64,000 bases of DNA from Shimia sp965227725 (GTDB lineage Bacteria; Pseudomonadota; Alphaproteobacteria; Rhodobacterales; Rhodobacteraceae): assembly GCF_965227725.1 (NCBI RefSeq), contig NZ_CBDDGH010000001.1, positions 620,001 to 684,000 of the forward strand. Direction: 5' to 3'. Positions 8,429-17,195 of the stretch are shown piece by piece. The translations under genes were made by a program, and so were the position numbers. How positions within the stretch are numbered: the first letter of the stretch is position 1; each line of letters opens with the position of its first letter. The notes under the pieces were generated by a model. The model did not search any database. It was not told where the DNA came from and saw nothing but the letters and a program-made list of their open reading frames with translations.

Positions 8429-9520
8429 ATGAGTTTTGCACCTGACATCATCGAACGACTGGCCCGCGCGCGTGCAGATCTGCGCATGGGGGTGCCGATT
8501 GTTTTGACCGGAGGCGTTGTGCCTTTGCTGGTGCTGGCGGCAGAAACCCTGACCGACGCCCGTCTTGACGATGTGCGCGGGCTTGCCGAAGAGCCGCATC
8601 TGGTGATCACAGCTCGGCGCGCCGAAACCCTGAAGGCCCGGGCCTATGACGGCGATGTGGCGCGGATTTCCCTGCCCAAAGATGCAGGGCTGACATGGGT
8701 GCAGAGCATTGCCGCGCCGGAAGATGATCTCAAAAGCCCAATGAAAGGGCCGCTGGCCACTGCACGTGACGGGGATGCCGACCTGCACCGGGCCGCGGTG
8801 AAACTGGTGAAATCCGCGCAGCTTCTGCCCGCAGCCCTCACAGTGTCTTTGCCCGACGCAGCGCAATTCGCGCTCGATCATGGCCTCACGGTGATACCGG
8901 CGCCCCTTGCTGCGCCCCATCTCGCCGCGACAAGCCCGCTGCATCCGGTGGTGCATGCGCGCCTGCCCATGGCGGCGGCGGAGGCTGGGCGGCTGCATAT
9001 TTTCCGCCCCGAAGACGGTGGCGCAGAACACTACGCGATTGAGATTGGGCGTCCTTCCCGCGACAAGCCTGTGCTCGCCCGCCTGCATTCGGCCTGTTTC
9101 ACCGGTGATGTGCTGGGCAGCCTGAAATGTGACTGCGGCCCGCAGCTGCACGCGGCGCTGGATCAGATGGGCATCGAGGGCGAAGGCGTCCTGCTGTACC
9201 TCAATCAAGAGGGGCGCGGCATCGGGCTCGCCAATAAGATGCGTGCCTATTCGCTTCAGGATCAGGGGTTTGACACGGTTGAGGCCAACCACCGGCTGGG
9301 CTTTGAGGATGATGAGCGCGATTTCCGCATTGGCGCAAAAATTCTGCAGGAGATGGGATTTGCTCAGGTGCGCCTGCTGACCAACAACCCGCGCAAGATT
9401 GACATGATGGAAAAGGCCGGTGTTTCCGTGGCCGAGCGTGTGGCGCTGAAAGTGGGCCAAAACGCCCACAACCAAGCCTATCTCGCCACCAAAGCGCATA
9501 AATCCGGCCATATGTTATGA
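8429..9520 (+). CDS. ribA: GTP cyclohydrolase II with N-terminal extension
   Basis: A 363-residue protein. The C-terminal half (about 165-363) is GTP cyclohydrolase II, first step of riboflavin synthesis: zinc ligands in CFTGDVLGSLKCDCG, catalytic region NQEGRGIGLANKMRAY, and LLTNNPRKI. The N-terminal ~160 residues are not a functional RibB: the acidic metal-binding motif expected in DHBP synthase is not visible. Such extended RibA proteins occur in Rhodobacteraceae. ATG 8429 is chosen by likeness to that family start (FAPDIIERLARARADLRMG); its Shine-Dalgarno is weak, and an upstream ATG at 8372 is possible. It overlaps the L,D-transpeptidase gene by four bases. Confidence 0.9.
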   Translation: MSFAPDIIERLARARADLRMGVPIVLTGGVVPLLVLAAETLTDARLDDVRGLAEEPHLVITARRAETLKARAYDGDVARISLPKDAGLTWVQSIAAPEDDLKSPMKGPLATARDGDADLHRAAVKLVKSAQLLPAALTVSLPDAAQFALDHGLTVIPAPLAAPHLAATSPLHPVVHARLPMAAAEAGRLHIFRPEDGGAEHYAIEIGRPSRDKPVLARLHSACFTGDVLGSLKCDCGPQLHAALDQMGIEGEGVLLYLNQEGRGIGLANKMRAYSLQDQGFDTVEANHRLGFEDDERDFRIGAKILQEMGFAQVRLLTNNPRKIDMMEKAGVSVAERVALKVGQNAHNQAYLATKAHKSGHML

Positions 9521-10011
9521 CCCCAAATGATCTGGTGCTGACCCCGCGCGGGGTACGCTTCAAAGGCCGGTATTTCCCCTGCAGCATCGGCAAAGGCGGC
9601 CTCAGCGACACCAAGCGCGAAGGAGACGGGGCCACGCCGCGTGGGGTTCACAAGATTGTCGGCATGCTCTATCGCGCGGATCGCCTTGCGGAACCGCGCC
9701 CATGGGCGCTCCCGATTGGCAAAGACGATCTGTGGTGTGATGCCCCGGATCACACAGACTACAACCAGCAGGTGCGCGGGCCATTTGCCGCCAGCCATGA
9801 GGTGATGCGCCGCGCAGATCCGCTGTATGATCTGATCCTGATCACCGATTGGAACTGGCAGGAGGCCGTTTCGGGGCGTGGTTCAGCCATTTTCCTGCAT
9901 CAATGGCGCCGCCCCGGCTATGCCACAGAGGGCTGCATCGCCTTCAGCCGCGCCGATCTGCACTGGATCGCCGCGCGGGTTGTCCCCGGCACACGGGTGA
10001 TTGTGCCCTAA
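9517..10011 (+). CDS. L,D-transpeptidase family (YkuD domain) protein
   Basis: A 164-residue single-domain YkuD protein. The catalytic signature is near the C-terminus: FLHQWRRPGYATEGCIAFSR, holding the active cysteine (about residue 145) and the upstream histidine. L,D-transpeptidases crosslink or edit peptidoglycan, but no signal peptide is visible at the N-terminus (MTPNDLVLTPRGVRFKG). It is therefore either cytosolic or exported by another route; similar signal-less members are common in this group. It overlaps ribA by four bases and is the last gene before repeat copy B. Confidence 0.85.
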   Translation: MTPNDLVLTPRGVRFKGRYFPCSIGKGGLSDTKREGDGATPRGVHKIVGMLYRADRLAEPRPWALPIGKDDLWCDAPDHTDYNQQVRGPFAASHEVMRRADPLYDLILITDWNWQEAVSGRGSAIFLHQWRRPGYATEGCIAFSRADLHWIAARVVPGTRVIVP

Positions 10012-10015
10012 GCAC

Positions 10016-10042
10016 GCGCATTCTCATTCCTGAAATATCCCC
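10016..10042. repeat. Dispersed convergent-gap repeat, copy B (core only)
   Basis: The core GCGCATTCTCATTCCTGAAA (10016-10035) continuing TATCCCC matches copy A and the inverse of copy C. Here the following GC hairpin is degenerate or absent. It lies between the convergent L,D-transpeptidase and YggS-like genes. Confidence 0.55.
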
Positions 10043-10077
10043 GCCGGAGGCATCCCACCTCAGCGGACTGTCGTGCC

Positions 10078-10728
10078 TTATGTGGTCCGCGCGCCAAAGA
10101 TAGCAGATCCCACGCGCACATGGGTCGCCCCAAGCGCCACCGCGCGCTCATAATCGCCGCTCATCCCCATGGACAGGCCCGCCAGATCATTGCGCTTGGC
10201 CAATTTGGCCAGCAGCGCGAAATGCAGAGCAGGCTCTTCATCCACCGGAGGGATGCACATCAGACCAACGATCGGCAGATCCAACGCACGGCATTCGGCA
10301 ACAAAGGCGTCCGTGTCGGCAGGCAGAATGCCGGATTTCTGAGGCTCTTCGCCGGTGTTGACCTGAATAAACAGATCTGGACAGCGCCCCTCCTCCTGCG
10401 CCAGACGCGCCAGCGTGTTGGCCAGCTTAGGGCGGTCAAGTGAGTGGATGGCGTCAAAAAGATCCATCGCCTGTCGGGCTTTGTTGGTTTGCAGAGGCCC
10501 CAGCAGATGCACTTTGGCATCCGGGTAGGTCTCGCGAAACGCGGGCCATTTACCGGCGGCTTCCTGCACCTGATTTTCTCCAAAAAGGCGGTGGCCTTGT
10601 GCAAGCACCTCGGCGACGCGCTCGTCCGGCTGGCGTTTGCTCACGGCGATCAGCTGGGTTGCGCCAGAGGCCCGCCCCGCGGCGGCTTCAGCTTTGGCGA
10701 TGCGTTGGGAAATTTCGGTCAGTGACAT
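10078..10728 (-). CDS. YggS/PLPBP family PLP homeostasis protein
   Basis: A 216-residue member of the YggS/PROSC family, a PLP-binding TIM barrel without known enzymatic activity that buffers pyridoxal phosphate and affects amino-acid balance. It shows IAVSKRQPDE (PLP lysine, about residue 30), LFGENQVQEA, HLLGPLQTNKA, QVNTGEEPQKSG and LSMGMSGDYERAVALGATHVR followed by the GSAIFG end, the whole family signature. Length is normal. It sits alone, downstream of the porin gene on the same strand with a porin terminator between them. Confidence 0.93.
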   Translation of the reverse strand: MSLTEISQRIAKAEAAAGRASGATQLIAVSKRQPDERVAEVLAQGHRLFGENQVQEAAGKWPAFRETYPDAKVHLLGPLQTNKARQAMDLFDAIHSLDRPKLANTLARLAQEEGRCPDLFIQVNTGEEPQKSGILPADTDAFVAECRALDLPIVGLMCIPPVDEEPALHFALLAKLAKRNDLAGLSMGMSGDYERAVALGATHVRVGSAIFGARTT

Positions 10729-10778
10729 GTGCGGCCTCTATCAATGGTATTGGAGCGCGACAAATCATGCTTTGGCAC

Positions 10779-10813
10779 AAAAAGAAAGGGGCAGGCTCTT
10801 GCGAGCCCGCCCC
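10779..10813 (-). terminator. Rho-independent terminator of the porin gene
   Basis: On the minus strand GGGGCGGGCTC (from 10813) pairs with GAGCCTGCCCC (to 10788) and runs into TTTCTTTTT (10787-10779). It lies 24 bases beyond the porin stop, as expected for a highly expressed outer-membrane gene. Confidence 0.85.
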
Positions 10814-10836
10814 AAAGACTTGGTGTCTATCAACTA

Positions 10837-11763
10837 TTAGAAGTTGAAGGTCACACCCACGTCGCCAACGGTCTCGCCGGTGTTGTCGGAGCCGATACCT
10901 GCGGCCAGAGAAACGCCGCCACCCAGGGAGTGGGAAACGCCCACGCCGTAGGAGGTGTCGTCTTGTGCGTTGTTGATACCGCCACCGGTGGAGATGTGTG
11001 CGTTAAGGGAAGTCGCTGCGGAAACAGCGTAGGAACCGGACACACCGAATGCTACGTCATCGAGGTTGTCGTTGTCGCCAACCAAAACCGCGTAACCGAA
11101 GTCACCGAAGGAACCGTCAACGCCGAGTGCCCACTGGGAGTTGTCTGCGTCGCCGTCACCCCACATCACACCAACACTGTGTGCGCCGAAGCTGTAGCCA
11201 GCACCCAGCTGCCAGTAAGCGTTGCCGTTGCCTGCGCCACGGGTACCGGTTTCCATGGAGTAGGAAGCAGAACCGGTGAAGTCACCTGCGGTGTAACGCA
11301 GTTTGATGGTCTGGTTGTCATCTGCGCCCGCGCCAGCGAAGCCATTGCGGTCAAAGCCTTCGAAGTTTTCGGCTTGGCCTTGGAACGCAGAGTAACCTGC
11401 TTCAGAGCCGGACCAGTTCAGAACGTCGCCGGAGTCAAATACGTCGGATACGGAACCAACGTCCAAACGCAGACCACCGGTGGATACTGCGAAGCCTGCG
11501 CCACCTGGGCCGTCACCGTCGGAACCGAAGCCTGAGGTGTCGTTGGACTCAAGGCGGATACGGCCTTCGAACTTAACGCCGCCATCGGTTTCGGTTACAC
11601 CGTTGATGGTCAGACGGAAGCGGTGATCCAGGATGGTTTCGTCACCATTTTCGCCGCCATCATACTGAAGACCGAAACGGCCAGAGCCGGAGAAGGTCAG
11701 GTCTGCTGCTGCTACGGATGCGGTTGCGATCAGTGCAGTCGAAGCGAAGAGAATCTTTTTCAT
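10837..11763 (-). CDS. Gram-negative porin
   Basis: A 308-residue outer-membrane porin of the alphaproteobacterial type. The first ~20 residues (MKKILFASTALIATASVAAA) are a classical Sec signal peptide. The mature part is rich in alternating beta strands, glycine and aspartate, and the last residue is phenylalanine (VGVTFNF), the outer-membrane insertion signal. I chose ATG 11763 because GAGGGA lies 8 bases upstream and the signal peptide starts there; the frame is open 32 codons further. Codon use is noticeably more uniform than in neighbours, consistent with high expression. Single gene with its own terminator. Confidence 0.92.
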   Translation of the reverse strand: MKKILFASTALIATASVAAADLTFSGSGRFGLQYDGGENGDETILDHRFRLTINGVTETDGGVKFEGRIRLESNDTSGFGSDGDGPGGAGFAVSTGGLRLDVGSVSDVFDSGDVLNWSGSEAGYSAFQGQAENFEGFDRNGFAGAGADDNQTIKLRYTAGDFTGSASYSMETGTRGAGNGNAYWQLGAGYSFGAHSVGVMWGDGDADNSQWALGVDGSFGDFGYAVLVGDNDNLDDVAFGVSGSYAVSAATSLNAHISTGGGINNAQDDTSYGVGVSHSLGGGVSLAAGIGSDNTGETVGDVGVTFNF

Positions 11764-12108
11764 GATTTTTCCCTCGGATTTCCAATTCATGCGCCCAACC
11801 CGGAGAATCCGTAATTGGGTATGTGGTAGTCTCTCGCTCTTTTGAGGGTATTTTGGCAAGCACAGCGAAAAGCTTTAAGAGATTGTAAGCTGACATGGTG
11901 CAGACATGCCACAGTCCTGCCACAGAGCCCCATGCACCCAATACTGCATCGCTGTTTCGCACCACTTGTGCACGCATGACCCAAAGGCAGGTTTTTAAGG
12001 GGATCGCAGCAGGATGCGCCCCCATAACGGGCACTTTACTCCCAAGAGCCTTGCTCAACAGGCACAGCTTGGCTAGGACGGTTACAAACCACGTCTTGAG
12101 GCAGTTTT
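11764..12108. other. Intergenic region between divergent porin and DUF3576 genes
   Basis: This 345-base gap must hold the promoters of both genes. It contains the porin Shine-Dalgarno at its left end and a loose inverted repeat GGTGCA (11897-11902) / TGCACC (11933-11938). I see no convincing small ORF, no poly-T terminator and no recognisable riboswitch. Confidence 0.5.
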
Positions 12109-12582
12109 ATGGAACTTCTACGTCGTCCCGTGCTTTTGGTTGCCCTTGTGGCGGCCACCATCCTGACCGCTTGCGGAAACAACAACAGTGGATCCAATCT
12201 GCTGGGCGAGGTGCGCCCTGCGGAGACCACGGAGGACCGGGAGACCATTTGGGATGCGTTCGGGCCGGACAATGCCGATCAGACGGTGCGGGTGAACAAA
12301 TATATCTGGGCTGCGTCGCTTGAGGTGCTGGATTTTCTGCCGGTGCAGACGGTTGATCCCTTCAGCGGTGTGATTTCGACCGGTTATGGCACGCCTCCGG
12401 GGGGCGGGCGCTCTTACCGGGCCACTGTGTTTGTGCGCGATGCTGCGCTTGATGCACGTTCGCTGAATGTGGCGCTGCAATCCAATGGCGGCCGCGCGGT
12501 GCCTGAGAGCACGGCGCGTGCGGTGGAAGACGCGATTCTGACACGGGCACGCCAGCTGCGGATTGAAGATAAGAAGATCTGA
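12109..12582 (+). CDS. DUF3576 domain lipoprotein
   Basis: A 157-residue lipoprotein. The N-terminus is a type II signal peptide with lipobox LTAC (Cys22), so it is probably anchored in the periplasmic face of a membrane. The remainder matches the DUF3576 family, restricted as far as I recall to alphaproteobacteria and often found upstream of leuS. Recognisable parts are LGEVRP, VNKYIWAASLEVLDFLPV and GGRSYRATVFVRDAALDARSL. Function unknown. It ends at a strong terminator; here a glycosyltransferase gene on the other strand separates it from leuS. Confidence 0.85.
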   Translation: MELLRRPVLLVALVAATILTACGNNNSGSNLLGEVRPAETTEDRETIWDAFGPDNADQTVRVNKYIWAASLEVLDFLPVQTVDPFSGVISTGYGTPPGGGRSYRATVFVRDAALDARSLNVALQSNGGRAVPESTARAVEDAILTRARQLRIEDKKI

Positions 12583-12609
12583 TCCCGAGGCGAGATCTGA
12601 AAAACAAGA

Positions 12610-12635
12610 GCCGCAGTTTTCGCTGCGGCTTTTTT
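12610..12635 (+). terminator. Rho-independent terminator after DUF3576 gene
   Basis: A 7-bp stem GCCGCAG (12610-12616) / CTGCGGC (12623-12629) with a TTTTCG loop and a run of six T. An A-rich stretch on the left makes it usable in reverse too, so it may also stop the glycosyltransferase transcript. Confidence 0.85.
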
Positions 12636-12683
12636 GTTTGCGACACGGCAGTCTTGATAACCGCTCAGCGCACCACCCGGATC

Positions 12684-13946
12684 TTAGCTGCGCAAGGCAC
12701 CGGGGGTCATGGCGTGCAGCTTGTCGATCCAGGCCAGTTGCTCGGGCAGGCATTGGGTCTGCAGATCATAATGCGTGACGGCAAACTCTCTGGAGGCTTT
12801 CCCCATCTGCGTGCGCATTTCGGGATCTTCGAGCACGGTGCAGATTTCATCCACCATCTGTTCCTTCTCAAAGAACGGGAATAGCCGGCCGGTGTCGCCG
12901 TGGGTGATGACCTCAGCCACAGGGGCGGTGTCACTGGCCACAATCGGTGCGCCAATGGCCATGGCTTCGAGCAGCGACCAGCTGAGCACGAAGGGGTAGG
13001 TCAGGTAGACATGCGCCCGGCTGATCTGCAGCATCGAAAGAAACTGGTCATAGGGCACTTTGCCAAGGAAACGCACGCGCTCCCAATTGGGGGTCGAAAT
13101 TTGGCCGCGCACTTCATCAATGTAGATCTGCTTCCATGTCTGGCCTTTGGGTGGGGCTGAGCCGTAGCTCACCTCATCGCCGCCGACGATCACGACTTGC
13201 GCATTGGGGCGGCGCTTCAGCAGCTCCGGCAGCGCGCGCATAAAGACGTGGTAGCCGCGATAAGGCTCCAGATTGCGGTTCACAAAAGTGATCACCTCAT
13301 CCTCGCGGGACAATACGCTGCCGTCCGGAAGGGTGAGCTGCGCATCTGGGTTGGGCCGCACAACCTCGGTGTCGATGCCATCGTGGATCACGCTGATGAT
13401 CCCCTGATACTCCTCCGGGAAGGTCGAGGCCTGAAAGCGGGTCGGGCTGATGCAGAGGTCGACAGATTGCCGGTGCATCATATTGTTGAGGTTCTTCAGG
13501 CGCAGGCGGATGGAATCCGTGTCCGCATTGGCCTTGGGAAACTCCGGATCAAAGTCGGTGTCCTGATCGTTGAGCGAATAATAGAGCTCGCTGTAGAGAC
13601 CGATGCGCGCGGTTGGCCAGAGATCGCGCAGAAACATCGGCTCGCCCCAGCCGGGGTGCGCCACAATCACATCCGGCACATAGCCTTCCTGATCGCGCAG
13701 ACTGCGTGCCGCAGCAAAGCAGGCCTCTGCCCGCAGCACCTTGGTTTCAAAATCCACCAGCCACGGATGCAACCCCTGAGAGGGTTTGCGCTTGATCCCG
13801 TAAGGGTAGATCTGAACACCCTTCCAATTTCCCGGCTCCGTGACACGTAGGGTGATGCAGCGCACGTCATGACCGCGCGCGGCCAGCTCTGGTGCAAGAT
13901 GCTTAAACTGCCCAGGGAAATTCTGGTGAATGAAAAGGATCTTCAA
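12684..13946 (-). CDS. Glycosyltransferase family 4 protein
   Basis: A 420-residue GT-B glycosyltransferase. The N-terminal acceptor domain begins KILFIHQNFPGQFKHLAPEL; the nucleotide-sugar domain (about 215-390) has ITFVNRNLEPYRGYHVFMRAL, QVVIVGGDEVSYG and the FVLSWSLLEAMAIGAPIVASD donor-binding motif. Such enzymes add sugars to lipopolysaccharide, capsule or other acceptors; the acceptor is unknown. The only sensible start is TTG at 13946, with AGGT about 11 bases upstream; no in-frame ATG lies close. No other polysaccharide gene is adjacent, so it is an isolated gene inserted between DUF3576 and leuS. Confidence 0.88.
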   Translation of the reverse strand: MKILFIHQNFPGQFKHLAPELAARGHDVRCITLRVTEPGNWKGVQIYPYGIKRKPSQGLHPWLVDFETKVLRAEACFAAARSLRDQEGYVPDVIVAHPGWGEPMFLRDLWPTARIGLYSELYYSLNDQDTDFDPEFPKANADTDSIRLRLKNLNNMMHRQSVDLCISPTRFQASTFPEEYQGIISVIHDGIDTEVVRPNPDAQLTLPDGSVLSREDEVITFVNRNLEPYRGYHVFMRALPELLKRRPNAQVVIVGGDEVSYGSAPPKGQTWKQIYIDEVRGQISTPNWERVRFLGKVPYDQFLSMLQISRAHVYLTYPFVLSWSLLEAMAIGAPIVASDTAPVAEVITHGDTGRLFPFFEKEQMVDEICTVLEDPEMRTQMGKASREFAVTHYDLQTQCLPEQLAWIDKLHAMTPGALRS

Positions 13947-14026
13947 ACGAATGTACCTGTCAAAATTTTCTGTTTTGAACTGTATAACGTAGAAATCGGC
14001 GCTGAGAAGCCAAGCAGACGCCTAAA

Positions 14027-14125
14027 ATGCGCCGCTTCTTGCTGGACCAAGGGCGCAGAGCGGCCTATCACCTTCCAAAACCCGCGCCACGTGTTTGGTG
14101 GCAGAGACCAGAATCAAAAAGGTGA
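14027..14125 (+). CDS. Possible 32-codon leader ORF upstream of leuS
   Basis: An ATG at 14027 opens 32 codons ending at TGA 14123-14125, seven bases before the leuS ATG. The peptide is very basic, with ten Arg/Lys, two adjacent tryptophans and few leucines, so it is not an obvious leucine attenuator. No good Shine-Dalgarno is visible. It may be chance; it is listed because its stop is close enough for translational coupling. Confidence 0.2.
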   Translation: MRRFLLDQGRRAAYHLPKPAPRVWWQRPESKR

Positions 14126-14131
14126 CACCCT

Positions 14132-16705
14132 ATGTCGCGCTACAGCCCCGCCGAGATTGAAGCCCGCTGGCAGGAAGCCTGGGCCAAGACCGAGACTTTC
14201 AAAGCCGTTCGGGATGAAAGCAAGCCCAAGTATTACGTGCTTGAGATGTTCCCCTACCCGTCGGGCAAACTGCATATGGGGCATGTGCGCAACTACACCA
14301 TGGGGGACGTGATCGCGCGCTACAAAATCTCCACCGGGCACAATGTGCTGCATCCGATGGGCTTTGACGCCTTTGGTATGCCTGCTGAAAACGCGGCGAT
14401 GGCAAGCGGCGGCCACCCCAAGGACTGGACCTACTCCAATATCGACACGATGGTGGAGCAGATGAAACCGCTGGGCCTGTCGCTCGACTGGTCGCGCATG
14501 TTTGCCACCTGTGATGAGGATTACTACGGCCAGCAACAGGCGCTGTTCCTGGATTTCCTCGAAAAGGGCCTCGTCTACCGCAAGAACGCTGTGGTGAACT
14601 GGGACCCGGTCGACATGACCGTTCTGGCCAATGAGCAGGTGGAAAACGGCCGTGGCTGGCGCTCTGGTGCGCTGGTAGAGCGGCGCGAGCTGACCCAGTG
14701 GTTCTTCAAGATTTCGGACTACTCCGATGAGCTGCTGACCGCGCTGGACGGGCTGGAAAACTGGCCTGCCAAAGTGCGCCTGATGCAGGAGAACTGGATC
14801 GGCAAGTCGCGCGGTCTGGAATTTGGCTTTGAGCGTGTGGATGGTGGCGCGCCGATCACCGTTTACACCACCCGCCCCGACACGCTGATGGGCGCGTCTT
14901 TTGTGGGTATTTCCCCGGATCACCCGATTGCCAAAGAGCTTGAGGCCTCAAACCCTGAGGTTGCGGCCTTTGTGGCGGAGTGCCGTAAGGGCGGCACCAC
15001 GGAAGAGGCGATCGAAACCGCCGAGAAGCTGGGCTATGACACCGGCATTCGCGTGAAGCACCCGCTGAACCCGGATTGGGAGCTGCCGGTCTGGATCGCG
15101 AACTTCATCCTGATGGACTACGGCACCGGCGCGATTTTTGCCTGCCCGGCGCATGACCAGCGCGACCTTGATTTCTGCCGCAAGTATGAGCTGCCCGTCA
15201 CAGACACATTCTTTGCCATTGGCAATGAAGTGCCGGTGGAAAACACCGCCTTTGTGCCCGGCAAAGACGAAAAGGTGAAATGGGTGAACCATTTTGCCGG
15301 TCTGGATGAGGCCACCGGCCAAGAGGCCATCGACACCACCATCGACTTTGCTGAAAGCGCTGGCTGGGGCAAAGGTGTGACCAACTTCCGTCTGCGCGAC
15401 TGGGGTCTGAGCCGTCAGCGCTATTGGGGCTGCCCGATCCCGGTTGTGCATTGCGAAAGCTGTGGCGTGGTGCCCGAAAAGAAAGAGAACCTGCCGATTG
15501 CGCTGCCTTATGATGAGGACGGCAAGGCGATTGATTTCTCCGTACCCGGCAATCCGCTCGACCGTCACCCAAGCTGGCGCAACTGCAGCTGCCCAAACTG
15601 TGGCGCGCCTGCGCAGCGGGAAACAGACACCATGGACACCTTTGTGGACAGCTCCTGGTATTTTGCGCGCTTCACCGCGCCACAGGCGGACACGCCGACC
15701 TCCATGGAGGACGCGGCCTATTGGATGAACGTCGATCAGTATATCGGCGGCATTGAGCACGCGATTCTGCACCTGCTCTATTCGCGCTTCTTTGCGCGGG
15801 CGATGCACATCTGTGGCCACCTGCCCGAAAGCGCCAAAGAGCCGTTTGATGCGCTGTTCACCCAAGGCATGGTGACCCACGCGATTTATAAGAACGCCGA
15901 GCGCACCGATGACAATGGCCGCACGATCTACCATTACCCTGCGGAAGTGGAAGAGCGCGACGGCGGCACATTTGTGAAAGAGACCGGCGAGGCGGTGGAG
16001 GTGATCCCTTCTGCCAAAATGTCCAAATCCAAAAACAACGTGGTGGATCCGGTGGATATCATCACCTCCTTTGGCGCCGATACAGCCCGCTGGTTTGTGC
16101 TCTCTGACAGCCCGCCTGAGCGCGATGTGGAATGGACAGCTTCCGGCGCGGAAGCGGCCTATAAGCACCTGAGCCGCGTACACCGTATTGCCACTGAGGT
16201 GGCGGCGCTGCCTGCGGGCGCAGGCAAGGATGATGAGACCCTTCTGCGTGAGATGCACAAGGCGATCCGTGATGTGACATTAGGTGTGGAAAGCTTTGGC
16301 TTTAACGCCTCGATTGCGAAACTCTATGCTTTCACCAACACATTGGCGAAATCCAAAGCCGGTGGGGACGCAAAACGTGAAGCCACCAAAGCGCTGGCAC
16401 AGCTGATGTCGCCGATGACGCCGCACCTGTCTGAGGACATCTGGCAGATGCTGGGCGGCGAGGGCATGGTTGTGGATGCGGCCTGGCCTGTTGCGGATGA
16501 AGCGATGCTGGTTGAGGCAAATGTCACGCTGCCGATCCAGATCAACGGCAAACGCCGTGGCGAAATCACCGTGGCCAAAGACCTCGCAAAAGAAGAGGTT
16601 GAAAAACTGGCGCTGGCCCATGAAGCTGTGGCACGTGCGCTGGATGGGGCCCAGCCCAAGAAATTGATCGTTGTCCCCGGTCGGATCGTGAATGTCGTCG
16701 TTTAA
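14132..16705 (+). CDS. leuS: Leucyl-tRNA synthetase
   Basis: An 857-residue class I synthetase charging tRNA-Leu. HIGH-box variant HMGH lies at residues 48-51 (context PYPSGKLHMGHVRNY) and KMSKS near residue 629. An editing CP1 domain is visible between (TTRPDTLMGASFVGISPDHP; GTGAIFACPAHDQRDLDF with the editing Asp). The C-terminal anticodon/LS region ends GRIVNVVV. Full length for the family. An AAAGGTG Shine-Dalgarno precedes the ATG at 14132. It is the first gene of leuS-lptE-holA; lptE begins 14 bases inside its 3' end. Confidence 0.98.
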   Translation: MSRYSPAEIEARWQEAWAKTETFKAVRDESKPKYYVLEMFPYPSGKLHMGHVRNYTMGDVIARYKISTGHNVLHPMGFDAFGMPAENAAMASGGHPKDWTYSNIDTMVEQMKPLGLSLDWSRMFATCDEDYYGQQQALFLDFLEKGLVYRKNAVVNWDPVDMTVLANEQVENGRGWRSGALVERRELTQWFFKISDYSDELLTALDGLENWPAKVRLMQENWIGKSRGLEFGFERVDGGAPITVYTTRPDTLMGASFVGISPDHPIAKELEASNPEVAAFVAECRKGGTTEEAIETAEKLGYDTGIRVKHPLNPDWELPVWIANFILMDYGTGAIFACPAHDQRDLDFCRKYELPVTDTFFAIGNEVPVENTAFVPGKDEKVKWVNHFAGLDEATGQEAIDTTIDFAESAGWGKGVTNFRLRDWGLSRQRYWGCPIPVVHCESCGVVPEKKENLPIALPYDEDGKAIDFSVPGNPLDRHPSWRNCSCPNCGAPAQRETDTMDTFVDSSWYFARFTAPQADTPTSMEDAAYWMNVDQYIGGIEHAILHLLYSRFFARAMHICGHLPESAKEPFDALFTQGMVTHAIYKNAERTDDNGRTIYHYPAEVEERDGGTFVKETGEAVEVIPSAKMSKSKNNVVDPVDIITSFGADTARWFVLSDSPPERDVEWTASGAEAAYKHLSRVHRIATEVAALPAGAGKDDETLLREMHKAIRDVTLGVESFGFNASIAKLYAFTNTLAKSKAGGDAKREATKALAQLMSPMTPHLSEDIWQMLGGEGMVVDAAWPVADEAMLVEANVTLPIQINGKRRGEITVAKDLAKEEVEKLALAHEAVARALDGAQPKKLIVVPGRIVNVVV

Positions 16706-17195
16706 CCGCCGCTCTTTTCTTCTGTCAGCCGCCGCCCTTGGCATCCCCTTGGGCGGCTGTGGCTTCACGCCGGTCTATGGGCCCGGGGGTGGCGGGCAGA
16801 ACCTGCTCAACAATGTGTTGGTGGATGAGCCCAACGCAAATGAGAGCTTTCTTCTGGTGCGAGAGCTGGAAGACCGGCTGGGCCAGCCCGGCGTGAATGC
16901 CGAATACGGCCTGTCGCTGGCGCTTGATCTGTCAGAACGCGCGGTGGGACGTACTGTGGCGCAGGAAACCGACCGCTTTGATGTGATCGGATCCGCCACC
17001 TATGCCCTGCGCGGGATCGACAGCAAGGAGGTGCGCACCTCCGGCAAGGTCTCCTCTTTTGTGAGCTATTCCGCAAGCGGCAGCACCGTTTCGGAACTGG
17101 CGGCGCGTCAGGATGCCTATGAGCGCCTGAGCGTTATTCTGGCGGACCGGATTGTGGCGGAACTTCAGGCGTTTGAGGCGGCCGCAGCCACATGA
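16692..17195 (+). CDS. lptE: LPS-assembly lipoprotein LptE
   Basis: A 167-residue lipoprotein of the LptE/RlpB family, which plugs the LptD barrel and helps insert lipopolysaccharide in the outer membrane. The N-terminus MSSFNRRSFLLSAAALGIPL leads to the lipobox GGCGFTPVYGPGG; Cys23 is the lipidation site and GCGFTPVYG is a hallmark of alphaproteobacterial LptE. It overlaps leuS by 14 bases and holA by four, so it depends on the leuS transcript, the conserved arrangement also seen in E. coli. Confidence 0.9.
   Translation: MSSFNRRSFLLSAAALGIPLGGCGFTPVYGPGGGGQNLLNNVLVDEPNANESFLLVRELEDRLGQPGVNAEYGLSLALDLSERAVGRTVAQETDRFDVIGSATYALRGIDSKEVRTSGKVSSFVSYSASGSTVSELAARQDAYERLSVILADRIVAELQAFEAAAAT

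Noticed and set aside
13947..14131. T-box or leucine attenuator for leuS
   Set aside because: No specifier loop, no T-box sequence and no leucine-rich leader peptide with competing hairpins.
14948..16258. A 436-codon open frame antisense to leuS
   Set aside because: High GC removes stop codons on the opposite strand of strongly coding regions; leuS is certain on the plus strand.
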